A stretch of DNA of 64,000 nucleotides from Streptomyces sp. HPF1205. Lineage in GTDB: Bacteria > Actinomycetota > Actinomycetes > Streptomycetales > Streptomycetaceae. The notes under the pieces are model-generated. The model was not told the origin of the DNA. It searched no databases and worked only from the letters and a program-made list of their open reading frames with translations. A program made the translations under genes and the position numbers. Below, piece after piece: positions 17,973-28,244 of this stretch. The DNA lies in assembly GCF_020400825.1 (NCBI RefSeq), contig NZ_JAINVH010000016.1, positions 62,001 to 126,000 of the forward strand, read 5' to 3'. How positions within the stretch are numbered: the first letter of the stretch is position 1; every line of letters begins with the position of its first letter.

Positions 17973-19097
17973 TCAGAGGATGCGGCGGGCGGTGAGGATG
18001 CGCGGCTTCCAGGAGGCGAGGGACTCGACGCGGACCTCGGAGCCGCTGTGCGGGGCGTGGACGATAAGCCCGGAGCCGACGTACATCCCGACGTGCTCGG
18101 GCGCTTCGGCGCTGCCGCCGGTGAAAACCAGGTCCCCGGGCCGCAGCGCCCGTACCGACACCGGATGGCCCGCCTTGACCTGCTCGTATGTTGTCCGCGG
18201 CAGGCTGATCCCGGCCTGGCGGTAGGACTGCTGGACAAGGCTTGAGCAGTCGCAGCGGCCCATGGGGTCGGGTCCGTGCGGGTCGGTGCAGTGGCCGCCC
18301 GACTGGTACGGGGTGCCGAGCTGGTCCAGCGCCCACCGGATTGCGACTTGTGCTTGTTCGGGGGCGTTGGCGGGGACGACGTAGGCGGCGGGCAGGGAGC
18401 CGTCGGGGGCCGGGCCGGTGGTGCCGACGGAGCAGCGACTCGCGATACCGGCATCGGCGTCGGCGATGGGGGCGCCCGTCGGGTCGTCCGGGGCGCCGCC
18501 ATCCTTGGACAGCAGCGGCTCGATCGCTTTCTGGAGCGCCGTCGCCAGCGGCTCCCACTTCGCGTATGCCTCGGGGAAGGCGGACTTCTGCACCGCCTGC
18601 GCGGCCTGGGCGACGGTCAACGACTGCCAACCGGGTACCGTCCGCAGAGCCGCGTAGAACCTCGCCGAGGCGTGAACCGGATCCATCACCTCGGCCGCGG
18701 TTCCCCACCCTTGCGAAGGCCGCTGCTGGAACAGGCCGAGCGAATCGCGGTCCCCGTAGGCGAGGTTGCGCAGACCGCTCTCCTGTAATGCGGTGGCGAG
18801 CGCAACCACCTGGCCACGGGCCGGGACGCGCATGGCAACGCCGGTGGCCGCGATCGTCTTGGCATTGGGCACCTGGTCGGCGGGGTCATCCAGGCCAGCC
18901 ACCGCCACCTTCGCCGCGTGGCCGCCGGCCAGGATCGCTTTGACCTGCACGGCGACGGCGCGAACGTCGACGCCTCGCGCGTCGGCGCCGGAACAGGCCG
19001 CCGATGCGGTGGCGGCCACGACGCCGAGGAGCGGAAGGACCGGGAACAACGCGACAGCGGCGAGAGCGACGATAAGGCTGCCGACCGCCTTCTTCAT
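17973..19097 (-). CDS. NlpC/P60 (C40) cell-wall hydrolase with lytic-transglycosylase-like domain
   Basis: The 374-residue product has an N-terminal membrane/signal segment (2-33), a goose-lysozyme/transglycosylase-like region with ALQESGLRNLAYGDRDSLGLFQQRPSQGWG, and a C-terminal NlpC/P60 domain with the catalytic Cys in CDCSSLVQQSYR and the His in HVGMYVGSGLIVHAP. Two-domain muramidase-endopeptidases of this type open the peptidoglycan for the transfer channel. ATG 19097 is chosen because the signal segment follows it; the upstream extension to 19325 has no coding character. It is the first gene of the minus-strand transfer operon. Confidence 0.88.
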   Translation of the reverse strand: MKKAVGSLIVALAAVALFPVLPLLGVVAATASAACSGADARGVDVRAVAVQVKAILAGGHAAKVAVAGLDDPADQVPNAKTIAATGVAMRVPARGQVVALATALQESGLRNLAYGDRDSLGLFQQRPSQGWGTAAEVMDPVHASARFYAALRTVPGWQSLTVAQAAQAVQKSAFPEAYAKWEPLATALQKAIEPLLSKDGGAPDDPTGAPIADADAGIASRCSVGTTGPAPDGSLPAAYVVPANAPEQAQVAIRWALDQLGTPYQSGGHCTDPHGPDPMGRCDCSSLVQQSYRQAGISLPRTTYEQVKAGHPVSVRALRPGDLVFTGGSAEAPEHVGMYVGSGLIVHAPHSGSEVRVESLASWKPRILTARRIL

Positions 19098-19758
19098 GGC
19101 TTTCGCCGACAGGTTGTACGGGCCGAGGCGGCGACCCGAGCTGGGCAGGCGTGGATATCGATGTGCGGCACGCGAACAGCTCCTTGACCGATCGTGGGGG
19201 CGGTGCGGTGCCGGTCGCTTTGAAGACCATCCAGCACCAAATCGACGTGGACCCACCCTCGGCAGGCGGCTCCCGGGTTCAGGACTTCCGGTGCCTCGTG
19301 GACGACGGATTCCGGATATGCGCAACTGCTGGCCGCGCGCGTATTCTCAGCGGGTACATGTGGACGTCCTCTACGTCGGCGGTGAGGGAATCGGCAGACC
19401 GCTACTTCACACCCCAGCCATGAGGCATGGCAGCGCATGTCAAGGAGTCGGAGTCGTTTCCGGTTCGATGACTGCCGCCAGACAGTAGGCACGAAATCCG
19501 GCCGCACCAAATGCCGGTCACCCGAACGCCGCTACGCCTCGATCAGCCCAAAGGCGCGGCAGTATGGGCGCAGAATGGGACACGTTTGGGATCACCCACC
19601 TGCGCGGGAAATGTTGAGTACCGCTGAAAAAGACCAGGCCGCGCCACAAGATGATCACGGTGGAGGGGAGAAACCGGGACGGTGGCTCCAGCGGGCTATC
19701 CGATTTTCATCGTGTTACTGGGCTGCTCGGAGGGCCGAGCATCCCGTCCAGGTTTTGG
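19098..19758. other. intergenic region between transfer operon and CRISPR array 1
   Basis: About 660 bp with no convincing gene on either strand; the open frames are short, shift frame and have weak codon bias. It must contain the promoter of the leftward transfer operon near 19100-19250, where GATATCGAT lies at about 19153-19161, but no clear promoter can be assigned. Repeat-like sequence begins at 19759. Confidence 0.5.
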
Positions 19759-19787
19759 CATGATGCCCCCGCCTACGCGGGGACCAC

Positions 19788-19938
19788 GCTCATCCGGGCA
19801 TAAAGCAGCCCGAACCGGCCGGTCCACCCCCGCCTGCGCGGGGACCACAAGCTGAAGAAGGCCGGGCTGAACTCCCAGAGCCCACCCCCGCCTGCGCGGG
19901 GACCACGCTCATCCGGGCATAAAGCAGCCCGAACCGGC
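19788..19938 (-). repeat. identical duplicated spacer at the leader-distal end of array 1
   Basis: The spacers at 19788-19819 and 19907-19938 are identical over all 32 nt. They are the 70th and 68th from the leader. The repeats around them carry several substitutions at their 3' (handle) half, showing decay. Confidence 0.9.
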
Positions 19939-22895
19939 TGGTCCACCCCCGCCTGCGCGGGGACCACTCGCAGAAGCCGGCGCTGTCGGCGCCGATGGGC
20001 GGTCCACCCCCGCCTGCGCGGGGACCACTGTCCGCGTTCTACAGCCGCAACGCCCCGTGGCGGTCCACCCCCGCCTGCGCGGGGACCACGGAGCCTTCCC
20101 ACAGGTTGAGGAAGGCGCGCGCGGTCCACCCCCGCCTGCGCGGGGACCACGGGGCCGGCGCCGCCCGGGGCGCCCGCGGCGGCGGTCCACCCCCGCCTGC
20201 GCGGGGACCACGGGGCCGACTGGACCGCGCCCCCCACGACATACGGTCCACCCCCGCCTGCGCGGGGACCACGTGCCGCCGTACGTCCTCCCCGTCGCCG
20301 TCTCCGGTCCACCCCCGCCTGCGCGGGGACCACTCGAGCCGTTTGGCGAGTTCCCGGAAGTCCTCCGGTCCACCCCCGCCTGCGCGGGGACCACGTCCAC
20401 AGGCCACCGAAGAGCGCGATGCCAGCCGGTCCACCCCCGCCTGCGCGGGGACCACACGTCCTGGCGGGCGGAGCCATCACCCGAGCACGGTCCACCCCCG
20501 CCTGCGCGGGGACCACGAGGACGGCCCCGACGGCAAGCCGCGGTTGTCCGGTCCACCCCCGCCTGCGCGGGGACCACGTGACCATGTTGTACGCGAGGCG
20601 CTGGAGCTGCGGTCCACCCCCGCCTGCGCGGGGACCACCGGCCGGCGGCCGAAGTCGTCACCGGCTGGACCGGTCCACCCCCGCCTGCGCGGGGACCACG
20701 GGGGCCCGTGCGACGTCCCCATGCACACCCACGGTCCACCCCCGCCTGCGCGGGGACCACTGCATGTGCGCGACCAGGTCCTCCAGCGCCAGCGGTCCAC
20801 CCCCGCCTGCGCGGGGACCACGACTTCAGGGCCGCCTCGCCGCCCGCGATGGGCGGTCCACCCCCGCCTGCGCGGGGACCACGGCCTGGAACAGGTCCAG
20901 GAACGGTTCTTCTCCGGTCCACCCCCGCCTGCGCGGGGACCACCGGGCGATCCCGGTGATGCGGTGGATCTCCATCGGTCCACCCCCGCCTGCGCGGGGA
21001 CCACGGCAGCGACAGGTAGTCCCAGCGTTCCAGCACCGGTCCACCCCCGCCTGCGCGGGGACCACGAGATCGAGGGCGTGCGCGAGGGACGGGAGACCGG
21101 TCCACCCCCGCCTGCGCGGGGACCACCCCGTGCGACGGCACAGAATCAGGAACTCGAACGGTCCACCCCCGCCTGCGCGGGGACCACTTCGGGGACCGCG
21201 TCCACGGCGCGTCCGGCCACGGTCCACCCCCGCCTGCGCGGGGACCACGCCCGCTACACGAACGCCCAACCACACCGCATCGGTCCACCCCCGCCTGCGC
21301 GGGGACCACCGGACGATCTGCCGGGCGTACGCCCCTTCCAGCGGTCCACCCCCGCCTGCGCGGGGACCACCGCACCACGGCGAAGCAGGTTGTCACCATC
21401 GCCGGTCCACCCCCGCCTGCGCGGGGACCACTGGTCCAAGACCACCCTGCCGGTGAGCAGCGGCGGTCCACCCCCGCCTGCGCGGGGACCACGCTTCCTG
21501 GCCACGTCAACGGAGTTCGACCGTCGGTCCACCCCCGCCTGCGCGGGGACCACGCCGTAGCCGAGAGCGAACAGGACGCGCTGTGCGGTCCACCCCCGCC
21601 TGCGCGGGGACCACCGGATGTCCTGGACTTCCACTACGCGGGTTTGCGGTCCACCCCCGCCTGCGCGGGGACCACTCCGGGTCAGCGTCGAGACCGGCTC
21701 CGGACACCGGTCCACCCCCGCCTGCGCGGGGACCACACACCCGAGGGGTGGGCCGCCTTCACGGGCCGCGGTCCACCCCCGCCTGCGCGGGGACCACGGT
21801 CTCGGTGTGGTGGTTCTGGGTGACGGGGCCGGTCCACCCCCGCCTGCGCGGGGACCACGCGGGAGAAGCCGAGCCACTCGGCGAGAACTTCGGTCCACCC
21901 CCGCCTGCGCGGGGACCACGCCTCGGCGGCTTCCTTGCGGTCGGTGAAGTCCGGTCCACCCCCGCCTGCGCGGGGACCACCTTGCGGGTGGGTGCATTCC
22001 GCGTGCCGACGACGGTCCACCCCCGCCTGCGCGGGGACCACCAGTTCCCGCCCAGCGAGGAGCAGAGGGCGTTCGGTCCACCCCCGCCTGCGCGGGGACC
22101 ACAACGCGAGGGCGTTGTGCGTGTCGTTGTAAAGCGGTCCACCCCCGCCTGCGCGGGGACCACGTCATGAGCGTCCGCAAGGAGGTCACCAGCGTCGGTC
22201 CACCCCCGCCTGCGCGGGGACCACTACTGGCAGTCGATGACGGCCCGGTAGACGGGCGGTCCACCCCCGCCTGCGCGGGGACCACCTGCGGTCCCGGCCG
22301 GAGGTGAATTCCTTGTCCGGTCCACCCCCGCCTGCGCGGGGACCACGCTGATCTCCTCCTCGGTGCCGTACGCCAGGACGGTCCACCCCCGCCTGCGCGG
22401 GGACCACCCGCGCGGACCTCGCGGATGCCGAGCTCAACGCGGTCCACCCCCGCCTGCGCGGGGACCACTCGTCACTCCACGCCTTCTGGAGACCGGACAG
22501 CGGTCCACCCCCGCCTGCGCGGGGACCACCCCCCCACACCCCCCGGAGGAGGAGGAAGGAACGGTCCACCCCCGCCTGCGCGGGGACCACCGGCCGGCCG
22601 CGCACTGGCTCTCGCCGAAGACCGGTCCACCCCCGCCTGCGCGGGGACCACAGTCCAGCCATGAACGCGGGCCGGGTGGGGAACGGTCCACCCCCGCCTG
22701 CGCGGGGACCACTCCTGGATCGGTGAGGACGACATCACCGCGTTCGGTCCACCCCCGCCTGCGCGGGGACCACGCCACCGGCACGACCGAGGGCGTGAAC
22801 CTGGTCGGTCCACCCCCGCCTGCGCGGGGACCACGTACAAGCCGAGGGGGTCTGGCGTGAGGAGTGCGGTCCACCCCCGCCTGCGCGGGGACCAC

Positions 22896-23627
22896 GCCTT
22901 CGCCGCGGCCGCGCCGGCAGCGGACGCCGGTCCACCCCCGCCTGCGCGGGGACCACGAAATCGTCGGCCGGCTGGAGAACCACCGCTACGGTCCACCCCC
23001 GCCTGCGCGGGGACCACGAGAAGGTGGCGCCTCGCCATATGGGCTTGGTCGGTCCACCCCCGCCTGCGCGGGGACCACGCGCAGGAGACCCTGAGCCCCG
23101 ACATGTGGGACGGTCCACCCCCGCCTGCGCGGGGACCACCGTGGCGTCTTGCTGGACGCCTGTTCCGCCGGCGGTCCACCCCCGCCTGCGCGGGGACCAC
23201 CGCGTCGTCGCCGGTCGCCGACCACATCGCGGCGGTCCACCCCCGCCTGCGCGGGGACCACGCCTTCGCCGCGGCCGCGCCGGCAGCGGACGCCGGTCCA
23301 CCCCCGCCTGCGCGGGGACCACGAAATCGTCGGCCGGCTGGAGAACCACCGCTACGGTCCACCCCCGCCTGCGCGGGGACCACGAGAAGGTGGCGCCTCG
23401 CCATATGGGCTTGGTCGGTCCACCCCCGCCTGCGCGGGGACCACGCGCAGGAGACCCTGAGCCCCGACATGTGGGACGGTCCACCCCCGCCTGCGCGGGG
23501 ACCACCGTGGCGTCTTGCTGGACGCCTGTTCCGCCGGCGGTCCACCCCCGCCTGCGCGGGGACCACCGCGTCGTCGCCGGTCGCCGACCACATCGCGGCG
23601 GTCCACCCCCGCCTGCGCGGGGACCAC
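22896..23627 (-). repeat. tandem duplication of six spacer-repeat units in array 1
   Basis: Positions 22896-23261 and 23262-23627 appear identical over 366 bp, that is, six units of 61 bp. Counted from the leader, spacers 8-13 are repeated as 14-19. Unequal recombination between repeats is the likely origin. Confidence 0.95.
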
Positions 23628-24054
23628 CAGCCACCCCAAGCCAGCCGCCCGTGAAGGAGCGGTCCACCCCCGCCTGCGCGGGGACCACGTCATGCCCGCC
23701 TTCCGGCACGCGGCGGCCCACGGTCCACCCCCGCCTGCGCGGGGACCACTCGCGGAACGGGTTCGCGGGGATCCTCTTGGCCGGTCCACCCCCGCCTGCG
23801 CGGGGACCACCGGCGTGGTCGCGGCGTCATGCGCTGCTCCAGCGGTCCACCCCCGCCTGCGCGGGGACCACGTGCCCGGCGTCACCGCCGGCGTCTCCGC
23901 GGTCGGTCCACCCCCGCCTGCGCGGGGACCACTCAGCACGGCGGGCATCAGACCCCCCGTGCGGCGGTCCACCCCCGCCTGCGCGGGGACCACTCGCTGC
24001 TGCGCTCGGCGGCCGGGCTGCTGTACGGTCCACCCCCGCCTGCGCGGGGACCAC

Positions 24055-24090
24055 CCTTCGCGACCTGCGACGCTACGCGGGGTTTGCCAG
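24055..24090 (-). promoter_or_regulatory. leader-anchor segment of array 1, overlapping the 3' end of cas2
   Basis: Reading the minus strand into the first repeat, this 36-nt segment matches the 36 nt before the first repeat of array 2 (33957-33992). It has TGGCAAA and CCC at the same distance, and then an identical 14-mer CGCAGGTCGCGAAG one base from the repeat. The cas2 stop codon (24073-24075) lies inside it. Only 18 bp separate the stop from the repeat, so there is no room for a conventional leader outside the coding sequence. Confidence 0.7.
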
Positions 24091-24387
24091 TTCTTGGTAT
24101 TGGTCGGGCCGCAGAGCGACAAGCGTCAGGCCGTCGAAGTCGACCGGGATGCGGCGGCGTTCGCCGGCCGTGCGGAGGGCGTAGCCCTGTTCGTTGGCGG
24201 CGGGGTGGATGAGGACGGCGGCGCCGTCGGAGACAGAGGCGGCGATGACGGTCCACAACTCGTCGCGGACTCTGGCCGAGAGCGTGCCGACGTAGAGGCC
24301 CGGGGTGGGTTCGATCATCCAGCGGGTGAGGGCGCCGCGTACGTGGTCGGGGACAGCGGTGGTTGCCAGGACGGTGAGGGAAGGCAT
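24073..24387 (-). CDS. cas2: CRISPR integration subunit Cas2 (type I-E)
   Basis: The 104-residue protein starts MPSLTVLATTAVPDHVRGALTR and has the compact beta-alpha-beta Cas2e fold pattern, with the type I-E feature 'P-x-L-Y-V-G' followed by a Val-Arg-Asp-Glu-Leu-Trp helix. With Cas1 it forms the complex that inserts new spacers at the leader end. It ends the cas operon, 12 bp after cas1, and runs directly into array 1. Its last codons double as the leader anchor of the array. Confidence 0.95.
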   Translation of the reverse strand: MPSLTVLATTAVPDHVRGALTRWMIEPTPGLYVGTLSARVRDELWTVIAASVSDGAAVLIHPAANEQGYALRTAGERRRIPVDFDGLTLVALRPDQYQELANPA

Positions 24388-24399
24388 GGGCTGGCGCTC

Positions 24400-25401
24400 T
24401 CAGGTGGCGAGGTCGGGGGTCTCGGGCGGGGCGGCGTTGGAGTAGTTGACGCCGGCGGGAACGGAGCCGGCGTCGGGATCCCAGAGGTTGACCATGTCGA
24501 CGCTCTGACCGTCCGCTGCGGCCCGGGGCGCGTCCGGAGCGAGCAGGGATTGGATGTCCGTGACGATCTTGGGGAGGAGTTTGAAGAGGCGCAACTTCTC
24601 GCGGAAGCTGCGCCGGGCCTCGGCCTCCGGGCGAGGGGAATTGTGCAGAGAGAAGGCGAGTGGAACGGTGAGTTCCGCTTTGTAGAGGTCGGCGACGTCG
24701 TAGACGAAGGCGTGCTGTGTGCCTTGGTGGACGAAGCCGAGGGCGGGGGAGCAGCCCAGGGCGACGATGGCGGCGTGGACGATGCCGTAGAGGCAGGTGT
24801 TGGCCGAGGACAGGGCCATGTTGACCGGGTCCTGGCCGTCCCAGGAGTCGGGGTCGTAGGCGCGGCGGAATCGGCCGATGCCGTGTTGCTGGGCCAGGAG
24901 TTTGTAGAGGGCTTTCATGCGCTGGCCTTCCAGGCCGCGCAGCTTTTCCAGGTTCGTGCCGACAGGTACCGGGCCGGGAAACCGCTTGAGGTACATCTGG
25001 CGCGCCACCGCCAAGCGGCGATCGTCATCAGACCAATGGCGGACCTGGTGTTCGAGCCACGTCGTGGTCAACGAGTCCGGTGTCGTGGCGGAGTAGCAGC
25101 GGACCCCGCCGGAACCGGTGCAGATGACGGTGGTGCCGTGGCGGGCGAAGGTGGACAGGGCGGGCTGGGTGATGGAGGTACCGGGTCCGAGGAGTACGCA
25201 GGTGAGGGCTGACGTGGGTAAGTAGACGCGGGTGGTGTCGCCTTCCGCTGTCGTGGTCTCGGCGCAGACGCCGGTGTCGTCCTGGACGATGCGTACGACG
25301 TCGGCGTACAGGAAGGACAGGGAGTCGCCGATGCGCGGGAGCATGGCGAGGGTGGGGGCGGCGATACGGCGGCGGGCGGAAGCCTCGGGGTTGGTGGTCA
25401 T
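24400..25401 (-). CDS. cas1: CRISPR integrase Cas1 (type I-E)
   Basis: This 333-residue protein has the expected metal ligands Glu158 (RGLEGQRMK), His225 (GFVHQGTQH) and Asp238 (VADLYK), with the 13-residue His-Asp spacing of E. coli Cas1. The SSANTCLYG motif is also present. The acidic C-terminal tail is longer than usual (about 25 residues). ATG 25401 is used; the longer open frame upstream is the antisense/alternate frame of cas6e. It overlaps nothing and lies 8 bp after cas6e, clearly in the operon. Confidence 0.97.
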   Translation of the reverse strand: MTTNPEASARRRIAAPTLAMLPRIGDSLSFLYADVVRIVQDDTGVCAETTTAEGDTTRVYLPTSALTCVLLGPGTSITQPALSTFARHGTTVICTGSGGVRCYSATTPDSLTTTWLEHQVRHWSDDDRRLAVARQMYLKRFPGPVPVGTNLEKLRGLEGQRMKALYKLLAQQHGIGRFRRAYDPDSWDGQDPVNMALSSANTCLYGIVHAAIVALGCSPALGFVHQGTQHAFVYDVADLYKAELTVPLAFSLHNSPRPEAEARRSFREKLRLFKLLPKIVTDIQSLLAPDAPRAAADGQSVDMVNLWDPDAGSVPAGVNYSNAAPPETPDLAT

Positions 25402-25409
25402 CGGGGCGG

Positions 25410-26132
25410 TCACCTTGCTGCGGGCGCGAGGCTGAGCAGGCCGCAGCCGTAGTTCTTGCTGCGGCCGACGCCGTGGAGAAGAGCTTCGCGGAGGGCTTCG
25501 GCGTCTCGAACGGTGGCGGTTCCCTCGAAGAGGGTGGCGGCCCGCGCAATCCGGTGAGTGGTGGGTTTGACAACGGCCGCGGGAGGAGCGGCAGGGGAGG
25601 CGTGCCAGGACACGAGTGCGTCGACGGGTTCGGCGGTTCCGGCGTGCAGGACCAGCCCGCAGACAGTTGCCTTCTCCGCCCACCAGTTGGCGGCGTCGTC
25701 CCCGTGCAGGGCGATGGCCTGTTTCCACGCGCCCGCGGTGCTGTTGCGTCCGCAGCGCCGGACGGTGTTGCCGACCAGGCGGTAGCGGACGGGCAGCCCC
25801 GGCCGCAGGGCGCTGAGCATCGGGGCCATGTCCCGGGTGGTCACCTGGGCGTATCCGGCAGGCAGGCGCTCGGGCTGCACGGGGACACGGCTTTGGACGA
25901 GGAGGACGGGCGGCCCCACGTGCTGAGTGTCGAGCCGGAACAGGACTCCGGCCCCGGCGCGGGGGCTGTCTCCCAGTTCCTCGGGCACGAGCTTCATGAC
26001 CCGGCGGTGGAGACCGGCGGCATCGGCGAGGTCCTGCTGAACACGGCGGTGAGCGAGGTTGAGGTTCAGCCGGGTCAGCCATGCCTGGGTGGCCGGCAGG
26101 GCGGGTGCGGGAGCGAGAGCGGCGGGCGTCAT
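25410..26132 (-). CDS. cas6e: crRNA-processing endoribonuclease Cas6e
   Basis: The 240-residue protein has a His at about 42 and the family's Gly-rich C-terminal loop GVGRSKNYGCGLLSLA. Cas6e cuts each repeat after its hairpin, leaving an 8-nt handle (here GTGGACCG). ATG 26132 overlaps the cas5e stop (ATGA). Length and motif order are standard. Confidence 0.96.
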   Translation of the reverse strand: MTPAALAPAPALPATQAWLTRLNLNLAHRRVQQDLADAAGLHRRVMKLVPEELGDSPRAGAGVLFRLDTQHVGPPVLLVQSRVPVQPERLPAGYAQVTTRDMAPMLSALRPGLPVRYRLVGNTVRRCGRNSTAGAWKQAIALHGDDAANWWAEKATVCGLVLHAGTAEPVDALVSWHASPAAPPAAVVKPTTHRIARAATLFEGTATVRDAEALREALLHGVGRSKNYGCGLLSLAPAAR

Positions 26133-26998
26133 GAGGGGGTGCCTCCGGTCGGGACTTCGTTCAGGTAGTTCGCCAGCGCTTCGAGGTACTCGATGCCGTA
26201 ACCGGCGCACAGGGATGCGGGGAGGAGTCTGCTGGTGGTGTACGAGGGACGGGCCTGGTGGACCCGGTCCCGCACACCGTGCCGGACCGGTTCGTCGTTC
26301 AGCATCGTCACCGCGGTACGGGACGAAGGCGGCGAGCCGGGCTGCTGAGGGAACGGGGTGTCGGCGGTGAAACGGACCTCGACCGTGGCCTCGGGCTCAC
26401 CGGCCTCTCGTGAACCGTTGCCGCGGGGCGCCGGGCGCGCCAGGGGCACACGATCGAGTTCCGCCACCGGGTCCGGCACCGCGGCACGCACGAGGAGCAG
26501 CCCGCTGGGCGGGCACGACCGACGCCCCAGATGCAGGGGCCAGTGCGGGGCGGCCAGCGCGGCGGCGTATTGCCCCAGCCGCGCGGGGTCCAGGCCGGGG
26601 CCGGTGACGGCCACGGTGAAGACGGCGTCGCTGAGGTAGTGGCGGCGCGAGACGATGGTCGCGGCGTCCGGGCTGCGCCGGGCGCCCTTGGCGGTCGGGA
26701 CGGTGCGGTGGTGCGGGTAGCCGCCGCCTACCGTATGGAAGTCCACCAGGCGGGTGCCGGGCCGGTCGATCCTCACCGTGAACCGGAGGCCCCGCAAGTC
26801 GGCAAAGGAATCCGGACTCAGGGAGGAGCCGGCGGCGGGATCGGTGACGGTTTCGGCCCTGGGAATGCCGAGAGCGGAGGCGACCATCCCGATCAGGCCC
26901 GACCGGGTCGGGTACGCGACGGTGTCCCGGTCGGTGAAGGCACTGTGCTCACCCCATGACTGCAAGGGCGCGCCGAGCTGCAGCAGGAACCCGGTCAT
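26129..26998 (-). CDS. cas5: Cascade subunit Cas5e
   Basis: The 289-residue protein starts with MTGFLLQLGAPLQSWGEHSA, the Cas5 N-terminal signature that grips the crRNA 5' handle, followed by RPSYTTSRLLPASLC near the end. It overlaps both neighbours by four bases (ATGA on each side). It is longer than the E. coli CasD because of a Pro/Arg-rich insertion at about 185-215. Confidence 0.96.
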   Translation of the reverse strand: MTGFLLQLGAPLQSWGEHSAFTDRDTVAYPTRSGLIGMVASALGIPRAETVTDPAAGSSLSPDSFADLRGLRFTVRIDRPGTRLVDFHTVGGGYPHHRTVPTAKGARRSPDAATIVSRRHYLSDAVFTVAVTGPGLDPARLGQYAAALAAPHWPLHLGRRSCPPSGLLLVRAAVPDPVAELDRVPLARPAPRGNGSREAGEPEATVEVRFTADTPFPQQPGSPPSSRTAVTMLNDEPVRHGVRDRVHQARPSYTTSRLLPASLCAGYGIEYLEALANYLNEVPTGGTPS

Positions 26999-28161
26999 GC
27001 CGCCGGAGTCTCCCGGTTCGGCACGGCGGTCCGCACCGCCGCGGCGGTGAGTTCCGGATAGGAAGCGACCTTCGTCCCCAGGCCGTCGAGGGACTTGTCG
27101 TCCACGCCGGCGTGGGCGCTGTACAGCACTCCTTCCACGCCCAGCAGGGTGTGAATACGGGTGGCGTACTCGTTGAGCGTGTCGCGCGAGCCTTCCGCCC
27201 AACCGTCCCTCCCGGCGGACACCGGCTTCTCGAACGCCGCGGCCAAGGACAGCGGGCGGTCGGAGCGGACGCTGACGTGGACCAGATCGGGCGCGGTGTG
27301 TGGTGCGGTGGACGTCTTCTTCGCCGACGGCATGGTGTGGACGAACGCGTTGAGGAACGCGGCGGCCAGCGTCCGCGCGGTGTCCGCGTCCGGCACGTTT
27401 CGCGCCAGGTCGCCAAGGTCCAGGGTGGCGTAGCGGTAGAAGACACCGCTGCTGTACTCGCCGGTGTTCATGTGGGCGCTTCCGGCGTCCTCGGCCCACT
27501 GACCGGCATCGTCGACCGCGGTGAAGAAGTCCGCCTGAACGGACGTCGCGTGCGTGGTGAAGGCGTGCGCGACCTGAACGGCGCCGTCCACGCCGGCACC
27601 GGGGATCTCGGCGAGCATCCGGCCGAACAGCGCGATGGAGCCGTTGCGCGAACGAAGCACCTCCTGCACCCGTTCCTTGGGCAGGAGCGCCTTCGCCGAG
27701 GCCGCCTTGTTGCCGAGGGCCTTCTCCAGCGCCGCGCGGTGCTCCTCAGCGATGTCGGCGAGTTCGGCCGCCGCCTTGTCGGGCAGGAACAGCAGGGACG
27801 CGGTGGTGCGGTCACTGTTCTCCAGGGCGAGTTTGGAGTCGCTGGAGCGGATGACCTGGGCGCCGGCCAGCGCGGCAAGCTCGGCCGGCCACCCGCGCCG
27901 ATCGGCGAGTTCGGTGGCGACCTGCTGCGGCAGACGCCGAGTCCGTACGGCCTGCTCGCCGATCTGCTCCTCCACCTTCAGCCGGGCCGGGCGCTTCCAG
28001 GCCTGGCTCGACACGCGGGTGCGGGTGGTGCCGCCGAAGACGACGGTCTTCGGAGACCCCAGGTCGTCCCGGTTGACGTTCGAGTAGGGAAGCGTTTGGA
28101 CGACGTGGATGTCCAGGAATCGGGGCTCGGCCGGCGACGGGGCGGGCGTGAGGTCGGGCAT
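26995..28161 (-). CDS. cas7: Cascade backbone subunit Cas7e
   Basis: The 388-residue protein has the Cas7e N-terminus FLDIHVVQTLPYSNVNRDD, with the Gly-rich thumb region and SSQAWKRPAR, which contacts the crRNA. Six copies normally form the Cascade spine and flip out every sixth guide base. ATG 28161 is used, with GGAGCC just upstream. An 83-bp gap separates it from cse2, the longest inside the operon. Confidence 0.97.
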   Translation of the reverse strand: MPDLTPAPSPAEPRFLDIHVVQTLPYSNVNRDDLGSPKTVVFGGTTRTRVSSQAWKRPARLKVEEQIGEQAVRTRRLPQQVATELADRRGWPAELAALAGAQVIRSSDSKLALENSDRTTASLLFLPDKAAAELADIAEEHRAALEKALGNKAASAKALLPKERVQEVLRSRNGSIALFGRMLAEIPGAGVDGAVQVAHAFTTHATSVQADFFTAVDDAGQWAEDAGSAHMNTGEYSSGVFYRYATLDLGDLARNVPDADTARTLAAAFLNAFVHTMPSAKKTSTAPHTAPDLVHVSVRSDRPLSLAAAFEKPVSAGRDGWAEGSRDTLNEYATRIHTLLGVEGVLYSAHAGVDDKSLDGLGTKVASYPELTAAAVRTAVPNRETPAA

Positions 28162-28244
28162 GGCGTACGGCTCCTTGTCGTGTACTGGGCGTGCTGGTGC
28201 GCTCGGCGTCGGATGCGCGCCGAGGTGATGCGGTGGGGAGGCGC

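Larger units (their letters stand above)
19759..24054 (-). CRISPR. type I-E CRISPR array 1, 71 repeats / 70 spacers
   Basis: The array has 29-bp repeats with 32-nt spacers at a constant 61-bp period from 19967 to 24054. As transcribed (minus strand) the repeat is GTGGT + CCCCGCGCAGGCGGGG + GTGGACCG, with a 6-bp stem and a GCAG loop. Orientation follows the E. coli-type repeat (stem, then GG-A-CCG handle), so the leader is at the right, next to cas2. The far left end is old: repeats ending at 19787 and 19906 are degenerate, one spacer there is 29 nt, and two spacers are identical. A perfect 366-bp duplication lies near the leader end. Confidence 0.98.

Noticed and set aside
19773..24184. Long open frames rich in Pro-Pro-Pro-Ala-Arg-Gly-Pro or Ser-Pro-Arg-Arg-Arg on both strands of array 1 (and the same type in 33.9-35.5 kb).
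   Set aside because: They are read-through of the CRISPR repeats: 61 bp is not a multiple of 3, so the repeat is read in three frames in turn, all open. There is no ribosome site or protein homology to support coding.
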